Of a stretch of 64,000 nucleotides of DNA, positions 11,461 through 23,575 are shown in pieces; position 1 is the first letter of the stretch; each line of letters opens with the position of its first letter. The translations under genes were made by a program, and so were the position numbers. Source of the stretch: Paramacrobiotus metropolitanus (taxonomy: Eukaryota; Tardigrada; Eutardigrada; Parachela; Macrobiotidae); assembly GCF_019649055.1 (NCBI RefSeq), contig NW_026570247.1, positions 372,001 through 436,000 of the forward strand. The letters are read 5' to 3'. The notes under the pieces were generated by a model. That model saw only the letters and a list, made by a program, of their open reading frames with translations, was not told where the DNA came from and searched no databases.

Positions 11461-13001
11461 CTCCGTCAGCGGTAGGCTGTTACTGGGAGGCTCCATGAAG
11501 TAGAATATATCGTATATGGTGCGCCCGAACAGATCTCGCAGCGTCACGTTGCGGACGATGATGCGCTGGGCGCAATCGCAGAATTTGCCGAGTCGAAAGC
11601 CAAAGATGTACTCCTGGCGGAAATTCCAGTTGAAATCGCGCAGGATGAGCAGCGGTAGGCGGAGCTTCATGGCAGCGAACAATTCCAAGCAACCCACGAT
11701 AGGTGGCAGTGTTGATGGGGATCACTGATCGTGAGGCTTTTCGTGGTGGGGCGGATGGAGCGGGCTAGCAGCAGCAGCGCAGCGTGGTCGCTTTTGCTGC
11801 GGCATTCTGCGGCGCCGTTGCTGCAAGATTGGCAGAGGAAGATGATGTGCTCCGTGTTGCGCTGGTCGCCGAGGATCTGTTGCCACAACGCGCACACCCT
11901 GCTAACGGTGATATTAATGGCAACTTGTCGTCGTACTGCGTGCGCGCAACCATTGCTCACTACTGACCTATTGGCGGTCGCCTGCGTGTGGAGGTCCAGC
12001 TGAAGGAGGATGGCGGTCCATAGCGGAGGCGGCAGACGACCGAAGTCGGCACCTAGTAAATCACCTGGCGTGATAACTGTCCGATAACAACAGCAACTGT
12101 TCGAAATTTAGTACATCACTGAACGGCTATTAAGCTTACCGTTGCCTGCATTCTCGCCCCGGCTGCTGTCTTTACCGTCAGAACTCCATCGCGCCGTGAA
12201 CGGTGGACTGGTCAGCTGGGCGGGGAGCCCCGCTTTCTCGGTGCAGTACTGCTGCAACACTTGCAGTAAAGCTGCGGACGTCCACTCGATGACCTCGGTC
12301 GGCGCGCTGAGTACGATGAAAGTACAGCTGTCCGCTCCCATGCGCAGGTGGAAGCGGCAGCTGTCCCAGAGCTCCTTCAGCTGGGCGTTGCCGCTTAAAG
12401 CATTACGCAGACGCTGGACGAGACGGAAGCGGTCAGCGTCATGTTGGAGGACGGTAGACGCTACTGGAAACGGAATAACGTGCTTGACATAATGAAAATT
12501 AGTGCTTGTTTGGCTCCACGGCAGTTCGGCGATGACCTGGCAACGGTCGACCACTTCCAAGCTAGATGTGACAAGATCCAGCGGGTCAGCTGCGGCGCAA
12601 GAAGTGCTAATGAAAAAAATGCTCCAGTGGGGACAGTCACAGATGCTGCCCCGTATAATCCCCACCCGGAAACGGAACGGCCCGTCGTCATCATCCCGCA
12701 GCGCCACCTGCACCGGCGCCCGCGGCACACTGCGCCAGGTGTCGTCGGCGCTCCAATCGCCGACAGATAGTGCCAGCCACACGCGACTGGCCTCTATCCA
12801 GCACGCATCCATTCGTTTCGAGTCAAACTCAACCAGGATGGAATCTCCGTCGTCGGAGATGTCCTGAATGTATCCCAGCCAATAGGCATCCGCGTCCTGG
12901 CCTGCCCGCACCACCACCGTGTTCTGGTAGCTGAAGGAACGCCCATCCGCTGCTGTTAACCTCCGCCGAAACGGCGGCAGCGCTGCTGAAGAAGACATCA
13001 T
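11461..13001 (-). pseudogene. F-box family copy 3, 3-prime truncated and frameshifted
   Basis: Minus-strand exons: 13001-12140, 12076-11968 and 11899 to about 11461. Exon 1 is open and complete (MMSSSAALPPFRRRL start, YWLGYIQDISDDGDS, VQVALRDDDDGPFRFR, CRFHLRMGADSCTFIVLS). The upstream in-frame Met at 13073 is not conserved between copies, so I start at 13001. Exon 2 reads VITPGDLL then LPPPLW; exon 3 opens VCALWQQILGD. One base is gained or lost near 11700, where CHLS shifts to GCLELF. Homology ends at LPLTE near 11461, so the last 90 codons of exon 3 and all of exon 4 are missing. A chance stop follows at 11413. It is divergent with copy 4. Confidence 0.75.
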
Positions 13002-13963
13002 TCTCTTGTCGCCACCTGATACTGCTTGGTCACACCTTATACTGCTCGTGTCACGTGTGACGTGGGTCATCAACTAGCGTGAGTATTGTGGTGGCAACAT
13101 ATCTGATTGTATACAAATAATTATATATGGCGCTTGCCTAGAAATTAGACAACTGGCGGTTTATTCCTCTCAGTTCTTCGCCGAGTTGCGGGCAGTGTAT
13201 CGGCGTTTTGAAGTATGAACTTGCTTGGGGTTTCTCTGTATCGCGATCGTATAAGATAGCAGATAATAAATCGGGGTCAAACTGAAATGTGGACTGTTCC
13301 GTCTTCTGCCTGCTGGCTGTTCAGAACGGAGTTGTGACCCTGTCTGCCGACGGTCTTGCTAAGCAGTACAGTTAGCGTTTTACCTGTAATCATGGGCAGC
13401 CTGCGTATTAGCCGCGCTATTAGGTGAGCTTAGAAAGAACGCTATTGGGTGAGCTTATCGAGTACAATAGAAGTGCGCCTTGCACTCGTTACATACTGTT
13501 CTTGCAAAATCGCAGTTTTACAGTAGTTGCTCACTCACCCGGATTACGCTGAAGTCGGTTAGACCATTGTCTGACCGAATCAAAGACCCGTGTGTCGAAT
13601 AGCCACAGCGTCGACTTGAATGGATCAGTCACCGATTCATTTGCCTCGTTTTTATTAATTTTATAGTATATCTTTGTCGTACGCCATGGCCCAGTTAAGA
13701 GTAACTGAGTAATTCTTGTACGGTAATTCGCAATCGTCATCGCATAATTCAACAGCGCCTCTACACGACTCTGCAAAGAAGAGATTACAACCGGCCAGTC
13801 AGCTGCTTGGCCCGGTCAGATTGCCAGCGTTATGCCCTTGATGTACAGTCGAGCGTCGAGCCAGCGCATTAGGTGCTTAAGCATCTGCAGGTTTTGTAGG
13901 AACGCTAGGTAGGCACTACTGCACCAGACAAGGCAACGGCAGCGTGCCGTCGTACACAGAATC
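13002..13963. promoter_or_regulatory. Shared upstream region of divergent copies 3 and 4
   Basis: This region of about 960 bases lies between the start codons of copy 3 (minus) and copy 4 (plus). The 13130-13372 part matches the flank of copy 1 and the 13549-13622 part matches that of copy 2, so these blocks travel with the genes. It would have to hold both promoters. I cannot place a TATA box or initiator with confidence. Confidence 0.5.
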
Positions 13964-16295
13964 ATGGCTGCCTCAGCCGCCTTACCACCGTTCCGACAAA
14001 TGCTGACGACGGCGGATGGACGAGCCTTCGGCTACCAGAACACAGCGGTGGTGCGGACGGACAGTGACACGGATGCCTATTGGCTGGCCTTCATTCAGGA
14101 CATCTCCGATGACGGCCATTTTATACAGGTCCACTTTGACGCGAAACGGGTGGACATGTGTTGGATACCCGCAACACACGTGTGGTTGGCGCTGTCTGCC
14201 GGCGATAGGATCGCAGATAAGAGCTGGTATAATAAGGAGCCCGTGCAGGTGGCGCTGCGGGATGAGGATGACAAGCCCTTCCGCTTCCGAGCGGCGGTTT
14301 TCAAGGGCAGCATTTGCGGCTACCATAAGCCATACATTGGTATGTTTTTTTATCAGAACATACCTTGCGGCCGATGGCGCAGAGCGGGACGGGGCCTCCG
14401 CCGGGAACTTCGAAGTGGTGGACCGCTGCCAGGTCAACCCGGCACTACCTTTCGTCCACACATCGCCCGCCACCGCCAGCAACGCCCTCCATTATTCCAA
14501 GCATGTTATCCCATTTCCCGGAGCGTCATCCGTTTTACAAGAAGCCGCCGACAGATCCGGTCTCATCCGCTGCTCCACCAAGCCATCAGCAGCCACGCTT
14601 ATTTCCAGGCGTTTCACGACAGCTGTCGCTTCCACCTGCGCATCGGGCCGGACAGCTGTACCTTCATCGTGTTGAGCGCCCCGACCGACGTCATGCCGGC
14701 CGAGTGGACGAAAGCCACGCTGTTGCAAGTGCTGCAGCAGCACTGCGCCGCCCAGGTGGGGTTCACCGCGCGGCTGACCAGCCCGGCGTTCACGCAGTGC
14801 TGGAGTCCTGGCGATAGGAAGCGGAGCCGCTACGAGGATTCAGAAAAGCCTCAGTGGATGATCGTTCAGTCGTTGCATCGCTTGTACGTTGCCTCTTTAT
14901 GGGCCAGTGCCACGCTAGTTGATTGAACCAGCGCCGGACCCGCTCGTCTGCCACCTCCGCTATGGAAGGAGAGCCTCGCTCAGCTGGACCTCCAGGCGCA
15001 GGCCACCGCCAAAAGGTCAGTGATTTTTCACCCGTTTCGCAAGCCAACACTTGCACTGACACGACGGGATGACCTTTGCCTATTTCCAGGGTATGTGCAT
15101 TGTGGCAGCAGATTCTCAGCGATCCGCGCAATACCAAGCACATCATTTTCCGCTGCCAATCCTGCAGTAACGGCGCCGTACGTTGCCGCAGCCTACGCGA
15201 CCACACCGCGCTGCTGCTGCTAACGCGCTCCCTTCGCCCCACCACGAAAAGCCTGACGATCATCGGGCCCGGTTTCGGCTGCCGCTTGTCTAACGTCTGC
15301 TTCCATTGCTTGTGGGACTGGCAACCCCGCATACCGCTGCTAATCCTGCGCGACTGCGACCTGGATTTCGATGGCCACCATGACTTTACCTTGGAAGTTA
15401 CGAAATTTCGCTACTTTTGCCAGCGCGCATCATCGTTCGCAACTGGACGCTGTGTGGTCTTTTTGGGGGCGCCATGCACTGTTTCCTCGGCGTATCTTTT
15501 CAGCATCCCGACTATTCCCTCCCGCCGACGGAGCGGCAGTTGATGGCCTCATTGCCTACGCCCGGATCGCGACTGGCGATCGACCAGATGAAAATCATCC
15601 TAGCCAGCCTGGCGATTCACTGCGAGCCGAACGACGCAGCCATGGCCGTCCGTCTCATGTGGGCGGTCAACACACATTGTCCGCCGGTCAGCGATGACCT
15701 TTATGAAAAAGTGGCACAGGTGCACCAGCGCTGGGTGCGCAACCTAGCCTATCCCGCGGAATGGTACGGGATTCGACGCTATCTCACCGCGTAAGTACCG
15801 TCGGAATACGATCTTGCCAAACACATGAAGCACCATTACATGGTATTGATGTTCAATGGGTCAACGAATTGTAAAGTTGAATTGAAGTTCGTTTGAAAGT
15901 TTGAGGAGATTCACAACTTTTTGTCGATGTAGAAACGGTCTTCGTGCAAGTCCATCTCAAAACGAAGTCACGCTTATGGCAAGGAAATCACAGCAGACAG
16001 GACACAACCAGCCTATGTTTTCACTTTCTCCCACTTCAAGTCATGACTCGGTTTTGAGATGGGCTTGTACTTGGTTACATAACTGTACGTTTGCGTGTAA
16101 ATCTTGAAAAAAGAGCGATCCATAATGAGGTTTTTGACAGTGTTATCCGGTGTTCTGTGTGCTACTGGCAGGTTTAGCGGATTTTATGGCGACGGGACAG
16201 CTCGGTGCTGGGATGACGTGGACTTGCGGACGGTGGATGTGGGCCAGTTCAGTAAGTGGGCGGTGCTGGGCATCAGCGAGATCTTTCCCGTCTGA
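13964..16295 (+). pseudogene. F-box family copy 4, three frameshifts
   Basis: Exons 13964-14853, 14932-15015, 15090-15790 and 16172-16295 keep the family phases. Exon 1 starts MAASAALPPFRQML and has the Tudor-like words NTAVVRTDSDTDAYWLAFIQ and PVQVALRDEDDKPFRFRAA. Near 14345-14352 (a poly-T run) the frame slips by +1, and it returns near 14565 by -1. About 70 residues (in the true frame NFEVVDRCQV, HYSKHVIPFPGASS) are thus read out of frame. The exon-1 donor is the weak GTGGAT. In exon 3 a GC dinucleotide is doubled (cagcgcgcatcat near 15421-15427), shifting the frame between FCQR and IIVRNWTL. Exon 4 is intact (FYGDGTARCWDDVDLRTV, stop 16293-16295). Sequencing error in the poly-T could explain one slip but hardly all three. 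Confidence 0.75.
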
Positions 16296-18031
16296 CGAAC
16301 ATCTCGAGATTCTCGACCATGTCAACGCGCGCTTATGGATGCAGTTATTCTTTGATGCGAGTACAGCAGACGGTCGGATGGCTTAACCGTATGTTACTGC
16401 AGCACTTACCGGACAATCCTGAGTGTTTCTTACTCCGTCGTTTCCGACGATTTTTTTCACTCTCTGTTCTCTCGATCCGTTCTACGGTAGCTCATAGTCA
16501 TGCAGTTTGTCCACACTGCTTTTGTTTCTCGATGTTTTTGCTTCCAGAATTACATGACATTTTCGAACTAAGTTTTGCGGATTGGCTGTTCATCAGTACT
16601 TCAGTAAAATTGTAAAATCAAAACCGCTGACTCAGTTTTTACGTACGGTGCGATACTTAGTTATTATAAAGACGTTATACAGGTACGATAAATCAACTAA
16701 TTGCGTATTGCAGTTGTAGAATCGCATAAAGTTTCTGTGTGGAATATTTTACAAAGTACACTTATGGCCAACCAGTAAATAAAGTAAAAAAATAAATAAG
16801 TATGACACATAAATATACTTGTATAGATATGACCAGTAAACAAGTAACAAAATCGGTACGTAGGAAAGCTATATAAATAGTACAATTAATATCACACTAC
16901 GAAAACGTGTGCAGTTGTATATTGTCGGAATTCGTCGCATTGTGATGATGTGATCGATTGATTTAACTGTCTGCGTTATGCAGTTAGGCAGCAATGGGAA
17001 TAATTATAATGTAGTGAAGTCCAGAACAAGAAAAACACCCAACTAGAGCAAAGATTAACCGTGTGGATTAATTGGGAAGGGACGGGATCTATCAAGCAGA
17101 AGATATTACTTATAAAGCTGGTGATTCGGGATTCAGCAACCAATAAAGTAAGGGGAAAACGTTTAATGAGGCCCTGGGGTCTTGCAAAGTTCTTTGGTGT
17201 CCTGTCTTATAAGCGTTTCAGCAGTTTTGGATAGTATCGATCAGTCGCTATAAGTTCCGTCGCTAAACGTGCTTACAGATATATCGGTAAGCTCCGTTTT
17301 CAATGGCGGAACGTTAACCTATTGATATGCTGCTCAAGCTCGGACTCGACAAACCCTTTTCGGCTTTTCCCACCCTAAATTTCGCGACGAGTGCACGCAT
17401 GCGCTGCCACACCGCCAATGCCAAAGGGTAACTCGATTTTACTGACAGCCGATAGGATGCACAGAGTATCCATGCCCTTGCAGCCGTTTTTCAAAATACC
17501 AATACTTCCGGCGCTTACAATGTCCTAGAGCTGGGTTATGCTTGCCGATTTTTTCAAGCTTCTACAGAGTAGTTGCAACGGGGAGTTTACTACAGTACAA
17601 TCAGTCACTTGATAAACACTTGGTTGGACACTTCTAGCTGCTAAGCTATACAAGTCAGCATTTTTAATCGTCGAAATTTCGCCACCAAAGCTGTGATGAT
17701 CGACAGGTTTCAAAACGTTACTGTTACGTTTCAAATAACTTTCATGAGACTTATTTTGAAACATGTCCTTATCCTATACTATAGCTATGTGCTTTTGTGT
17801 TATCAACTGATCAGTGTTTGATTCAGCTAGAAGATGCCAGCTACACATTAACTATTAAATAGCACTGAACAGATGCGACGGAAACAAAAATGCAAAGGAA
17901 GCACTACGTACAACACAACATTATAGGTATGAGAATACTCTTAATTTTACACTAACAACAACGACAGTAACATTTATAACGGGACAATAAAACCCTAGCT
18001 ACGGACCGGGCATTATACGTCTCATCCGGCC
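16296..18031. other. No recognisable gene
   Basis: This is the 3-prime flank of copy 4 followed by AT-rich sequence. Minus-strand frames near 17320-17500 and 17525-17764 show no motif or splice-supported continuation into the chemoreceptor gene. Confidence 0.45.
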
Positions 18032-21000
18032 TCACAGCGCAAAATCCAACCCGGAGACGGTGGTCTCCTGCTGCAGACCGCGTAGGCTACCGTTGCCGGC
18101 AGCGCCGCACTGGCACACCTCCGGGCATTTCTTCTGATGCCCGAGAATCTCGCTGCAGACGATCCCGGCAGACAACGTCAGCGTCCACGTCTGCAGAAAA
18201 CACTGCGTGTTCTATGAAGAGCGACCCGATTGCGGGGCTACTGTAATTAAGGAAATGGCCCGGTACATAGCGTCAAGAATGGGATACATCCACTAAAACT
18301 TTCGCTTTCGCGCACTCCGAATCACTTTTTTGTATTACTTAATGTCATTTTAAAGCTAAATGATTTGTTTATATTGTTCTGAAAACCGTTTGCGCGCGCA
18401 ACATCCGGTTGCCGAGATATGGTGGAACAAAATGGGCAAAAAGTTTAAATGCATTGTCGTGTACCAAAAGTCTGGTTATTACCAATTTGAAAATTCATTT
18501 TAAAATTGGAAAAAAATGCTATGGATCTGATATTGGTTCACTTTCGACCTTATGGTCATGTGTCGTTTACAGCAAAGTTTCAAGAAGATCGGGTAATAAC
18601 CAGACTTTTGGTACACGACAACGCATTTAAACTTTTTGCCCATTTTGTTTCACCATATCTCGGTAACCGGATGTTGCGCGCGCAAACCGTTTTCGGAACA
18701 ATGTAAACAAATCATTTAGCTTTAAAATGACATTAAGTATTACAAAAAAGCGATTCGGAGTGCGCGAAAGCGAAAGTTTTAGCGTATGTATCCCATTCTT
18801 GACGCTATGTACCGGGCCATTTCCCTTAAGCGGAAGTATGCAGTACGCACCGCGATGGGAATGTGGCGCGTAATGTGGAACATCTCCGCACCGTGGAACA
18901 TGAGCACCTGGTTCTTGCTGGCGTTGATAAAGGACACCAGGTACTTTTTCAAGTGTTCCCCCTGCAAATGTACCAGGCCATCATCATGTGGAAACAAATT
19001 ATTTGATTACCAAATTTACTATAAGCAGTACAGATAGATAAATATATATAACTCTTGCAATTTTCGATCTTATATTTTTCATAATAATTATAATCTTCTT
19101 ACCATTAGTATAAGTTTTCAAAATACGCAAACATGGTAATGTACACGTAATCTTCAGCACTTCATTGTAATAAATTAGTAATTTTTCATTAAAACAAGTA
19201 AAGCATAATTACAGAAATAATAAGGTACCTGTACGTATTTGGCATGCAAATGTGCTGTATAATCACGATGCAAAATAAATACGTATCAAACGTTCTGATA
19301 AGGTTGGTCAAAACACTTTCTAATAGTGTATAATTTTAGCTATTTTTGGGAAAATACATTACGAGTAAAACGTAATAATAAACGTGATAAATATTTTTGA
19401 CGTAAATTTATTAATGATCAATGCAAAAGTAAATTTTTATTGATAATAAAAGCTTTAAGACGTTTATAAGGAAGTTGCTTTACCTCGGTGGGCGGAGTGT
19501 AGTGCTCGGCGGTGTGGAGCATCTGGTACAAGGCCCGCATAATGCGATGTCCCTGCAAAAACATTCGCCCTATCACCCCACCGAAAGGTCACCGGAAACG
19601 GGATCACCGCACCCACCTGTTCGTGGACGCGCACCAGCGGGATGAAGAAGACGGAGGCGTAGACCCCGTACAGCAGGACACTCAACCAGTGGTACAGTTT
19701 CCCGCTTAGCAGGTGGCTCTCCACGTTCATCACCACGTCGGCCACGTAGCCGCACACGGCGCACACATCCAGGAAGTAGATGAAGAACAGCTCCCAGGCG
19801 AAGGTGTCGTTGAACTCCTCGCAGTACTCCACGAGGCGGGCGTGCCGGTCTTTTAGCGCGATGACCAGCTTCTCCGCCGTGGCCATGTGCTTCTCGGAGT
19901 GGCCGTTGCTGCGGCCCAGACGCCGCTGCAGGTCGTCGTGGGCCTCGTTGATCTCGCTGACCAGCTGTTTGATGCACGACCCGAACATCCACGACAGCAC
20001 CATCGCCACACCGAACACCTATATTCAAATTTTTATGATAAATAGTGTTGCTGAAATATTTGTTTAGGTAAATAAACATGTGAATAAAGTAGGCAAAATA
20101 CTGTTACAATTCTGTTAAATTCCCTCGAAATGTTAAAATGTGTACCAAAATATCGTTTAAGAGTTTTAGTGCAACAATTTGATAACTGATTTATTATGAC
20201 AATGTTGTAATAATTTTATAATTTATTTTAATTTGTTTTCTTGAAAAGTAATATAAAATTAGTAAACCTAACTGTAAAGAAAATTCTGTAAAATAAATTA
20301 AACAGTACGCGCGAGTACAATCATACGTAAATAGACAAAATATTTTCCAAGAATTTCATGGAAATATTGTTAATAGAAAAAGGTATCTGCGGATTATAAA
20401 CATAAATTCTGATTATTAAAACCACGAAAAAATTAAGAACGTTTTTAAATGCAAAAAAATTTGGAGACTGGCTGGAAATCATAAATGAGCAAGGGAAAAG
20501 TCCCCGTTTTATTCTAAAAAACGGGCAGAATTATCAAAATGCGTATAAAATAAATAGTTGATTGCCACAATAAACCAAGGGAATACCTTTACATATTTCT
20601 ACAATACTGATTTGACCTGTTGCGAGACGAAGAACGGCAGCGAGGAGAAGACACTCCACAGCACGACAAACTGCACCAGCGTCACCCGCAGCGGAAACGG
20701 GTCCCACACATTCTCCGCCGTGGCTTCCGGCCGCGTCTCCAGCTGCTCGACAAAATACCACCAATTACACGCGTCCCAGGCCACCCGCAACACCAGCGTC
20801 ACCATCCCCAATACGGTCGCCGCGCGCCGCTCCCCAGGAGCTCCCCCTCCAGCCGTTCCTCCCCGAAATTCAACCGCAGCACCTCGTCCGTCGTCTGTAC
20901 CACATCCCGCAGTAACTGCCGGTCGTAGGCGGTCCGCAGCAGCACCGACAACGCGCGCAGCGTAAAGAGCAGGGGCGGGAGGACGGAGAGCAGGAGGACG

Positions 21001-21236
21001 AAGGGGCTGATGTGGGCGTGGCTGTGGCGGACGTGGGCGAAGGTGTAGGCCACGAAGCCGGTCAATAAACCCAGGTTGGCCAGGGCCCCGAGGAGGAAGA
21101 GCCCGCCCACGACCTGCCAGAGGTGGTACAGTCCGCGCTGCAGGACGCCGCCGCCGGGAGGGGGCGCCACCAGGCCCAGGGTGCGCAGGATGCCCAGCTG
21201 GAAGACGAGCACGTCGGATGCCTCATCGGCCGGCAT
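18032..21236 (-). CDS. Gustatory-receptor-like 7-transmembrane protein, one frameshift
   Basis: Five minus-strand exons: 21236-20617, 20018-19617, 19552-19484, 18961-18851 and 18190-18032. All junctions are phase 0 with GT..AG, giving about 450 residues, the usual size for 7tm_7 receptors. Hydrophobic segments include VVGGLFLLGALANLGLLTGF, FVLLLSVLPPLLF, FVVLWSVFSSLPFF, VFGVAMVLSWMFG, AWELFFIYFLDVCAVCG, LSVLLYGVYASVFFIPL and TLTLSAGIVC. The intracellular word LKDRHARLVEYCEEFND before a membrane segment is typical of insect-type gustatory receptors. Such proteins form ligand-gated cation channels in sensory cells; the ligand is unknown. One G is missing in the homopolymer at 20832-20835 (between GEL and ERRAATVLG), so the copy is either a recent pseudogene or carries an assembly error. 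The Met at 21236 is the first ATG in frame; a further 5-prime exon cannot be excluded. Confidence 0.7.
18247..18829. repeat. Large fold-back element in the last chemoreceptor intron
   Basis: Two arms of about 239 bases (18247-18485 and 18592-18829) are near-perfect reverse complements around a 106-base spacer. Both outer ends read TTAA next to gg(g)aaatggcccgg. Only scattered mismatches separate the arms. The whole element lies between the exon ending at 18851 and the exon starting at 18190, so it would be transcribed as a long hairpin within the pre-mRNA. No transposase frame is visible. A TTAA-flanked non-autonomous DNA element is one reading; a local inverted duplication is another. Confidence 0.85.
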
Positions 21237-23512
21237 CCACACGCACACGCAGCGCACGCAATTTTAACCAATCGCGTGCGTCCATCCAATCCCGCAAACT
21301 CTTAATCCATAATATCCGTTTGCATATACATATTTTTATAACATTATTAAAATAAAATTATATAAATGATCGGATGACCTTTTGAACCTCACCATTTTAT
21401 ACCCCTTTATTTGTAATACGTAGTAAAAAAATCACATATATAATTTCTAATGAATTTTGATTAGTTTCACACGAAATTAACTTAAAACAAACTATTTATA
21501 TAAGAAGCTTATACAAACAGTATTAACAAAGTATCGATTACTTGTACGAGCACGCTTTTGCACTCTTCCTGTGCCATCAGGTTTGGTTTCCTTGGAGAAG
21601 AGCTGCCAGCGTCAAAATAACTCGCACATGAAGTATACATCATTAAGTGTTTTCCGTCGTCAATAATTACCGTGTTGCTGATTCCCCGCGCGTCTGGCGT
21701 CGGTGGCTTCGTTAGCGCCCGCGATCCGACCTATAATTACCTGTAATCGCGGACAATTACACGGCCGTATATATACATCTATATACACTCCCGCTGCACG
21801 GCGTTCCCGTAATCGCGTGTCATAAAACAATCAGCAAAGGTCAGCCGCGGCTTTTATGCTACCGGTGGCAATTGTTGAGTCTTTTATGTTGCGCGCTGAG
21901 AACGACGAATAGCGACGCAGGTGCCGCTGGTTGTATATATACAGGATAGTGTTGCTAATAATTATCCAGCGAATTCTGCGTTTCATTCACGGTGGGTAAC
22001 AAGAGCGCGCTGTAGTTGGGGGAGAGATTAGTGTATTATATTATTCCCTATTGAAAGGACATAACGGCCAAATGTGCACCGTAAAGTTTCAATTTGTCCT
22101 CGCGGTTAAGAACCGTGCTAACAGCTGTGAGACAGGTTTAAAAGGACTCTTTTTAACCGGAGTATTGAGTACAAAATGGAGCGATTAACTTTATGGGGCG
22201 TGCTACAGGTGCTGCGTGGTTGTTACGGAATTTTAATGGGAATTTTTATTCCAGGCGTTCGCAGATTGAAGGAGCTGTTAAATAAAGCCCGTTTACAGTT
22301 GTAATAAAAAATTAAAATAAATCTCATAAAAATGCGCTTAACCGTAATAATATTCAAATACATAAATAATAGAAAACCAGAATGAAAAATATAAAGGTCA
22401 CTCGTAACACTTTCAAAATTTTATTCTAATAGAAAACCGTGTGTGAATATTCGTCGTATAACAAAAATAAAATCGGAACTCGAAAATCTGCGTAATTTTA
22501 TTAAAACCGAAATACATAAATGTATAACAAAAATAAGAATTAAAATAAATGTAATTTAAATGCATAAAAAACAATGTATTTACGCCATAATTAATAATAA
22601 TGTCGTGAGTAAAAATGCGAGCTGCCATATGAGCTAACAAGTACCGTTACAGGATAGGAAATGCCTAACACAACAACAGAAGAAATTAAATTCGAAAGGT
22701 AACTAAAGGCATCAGCAGCTGAAAAGTTGAACGTTGGTTGTTAACAGACATTTACATGAAGTGTGAACAATTACTAGCTGGCACCGTTAAACAGGCCACT
22801 GCTTGATTAAACCGGATAATGGGAGAATGGAGGGAATGTTTATTTGTTGTAGCAAGTGTTTACCGCGGGGCGCCATACCGCCCGCCATAACATCCGTGTA
22901 CTACACAGACTACACCGTGTCCTCGGCTGACCGTTACACTGACCACTGGCTTCTTGCCGGACAGAGCGTCTTGACGGCGTAATGGGTGATGGATGATGGT
23001 GGCGTTAGCGCATATCCGGAGCTGCCGGTGCATCTGCAGCGCCATGTGGTCTGTGTTTGTTGTTATCGCGATGCACGGATCACTCACGTCATTCGCCGTG
23101 AATGGACGCAATGTGTGACGTGGACCGGCATGTGTGCGCTGACCTTGCGTCATCGGCGGAATGCGCTGCCGGCGCTGGACAAGCAAATACAACGTCCGCC
23201 GTCGCGCACATGGCGGAGTAACGCCCAGTTTTTAAGAATTTCAGAATCGTGGTTTTAAAGTTTATACAAAATTAATTGTAAAAATTTTAAATTTTTCACC
23301 AGAATCTGAAATTATAAAAAAGCTATTTAAGGAAAACGGAAACAAAATTCAGAAGATTTAGAACTTTCTACAAAAAATTGAACGAACTATCGTACTTTAA
23401 TAACGTTTAATTATTAAACTTCAATAACATTTGTGTACGTTATTTATTAATTTTCCTAAGTTATGTTAAATACTCGCTGGTATCTTAGTAAAGAAGTGCT
23501 TCACATAGCTGT

Positions 23513-23513
23513 C

Positions 23514-23569
<56 letters not shown>

Positions 23570-23575
23570 GTATTA
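23513..23575. repeat. (ATT)n microsatellite
   Basis: About 60 bases of uninterrupted ATT/TTA trinucleotide, ending in a single imperfect unit (tagtattatag). Confidence 0.95.

Noticed and set aside
17320-17500. Possible extra exon of the chemoreceptor or a retroelement piece
   Set aside because: No acceptor or donor fits and no recognisable motif; the receptor already has a complete C-terminus at 18032.
22176-22304. 42-codon plus-strand open frame (MERLTLWGVLQVL)
   Set aside because: Too short, no motif, no conserved context; may be a chance frame.
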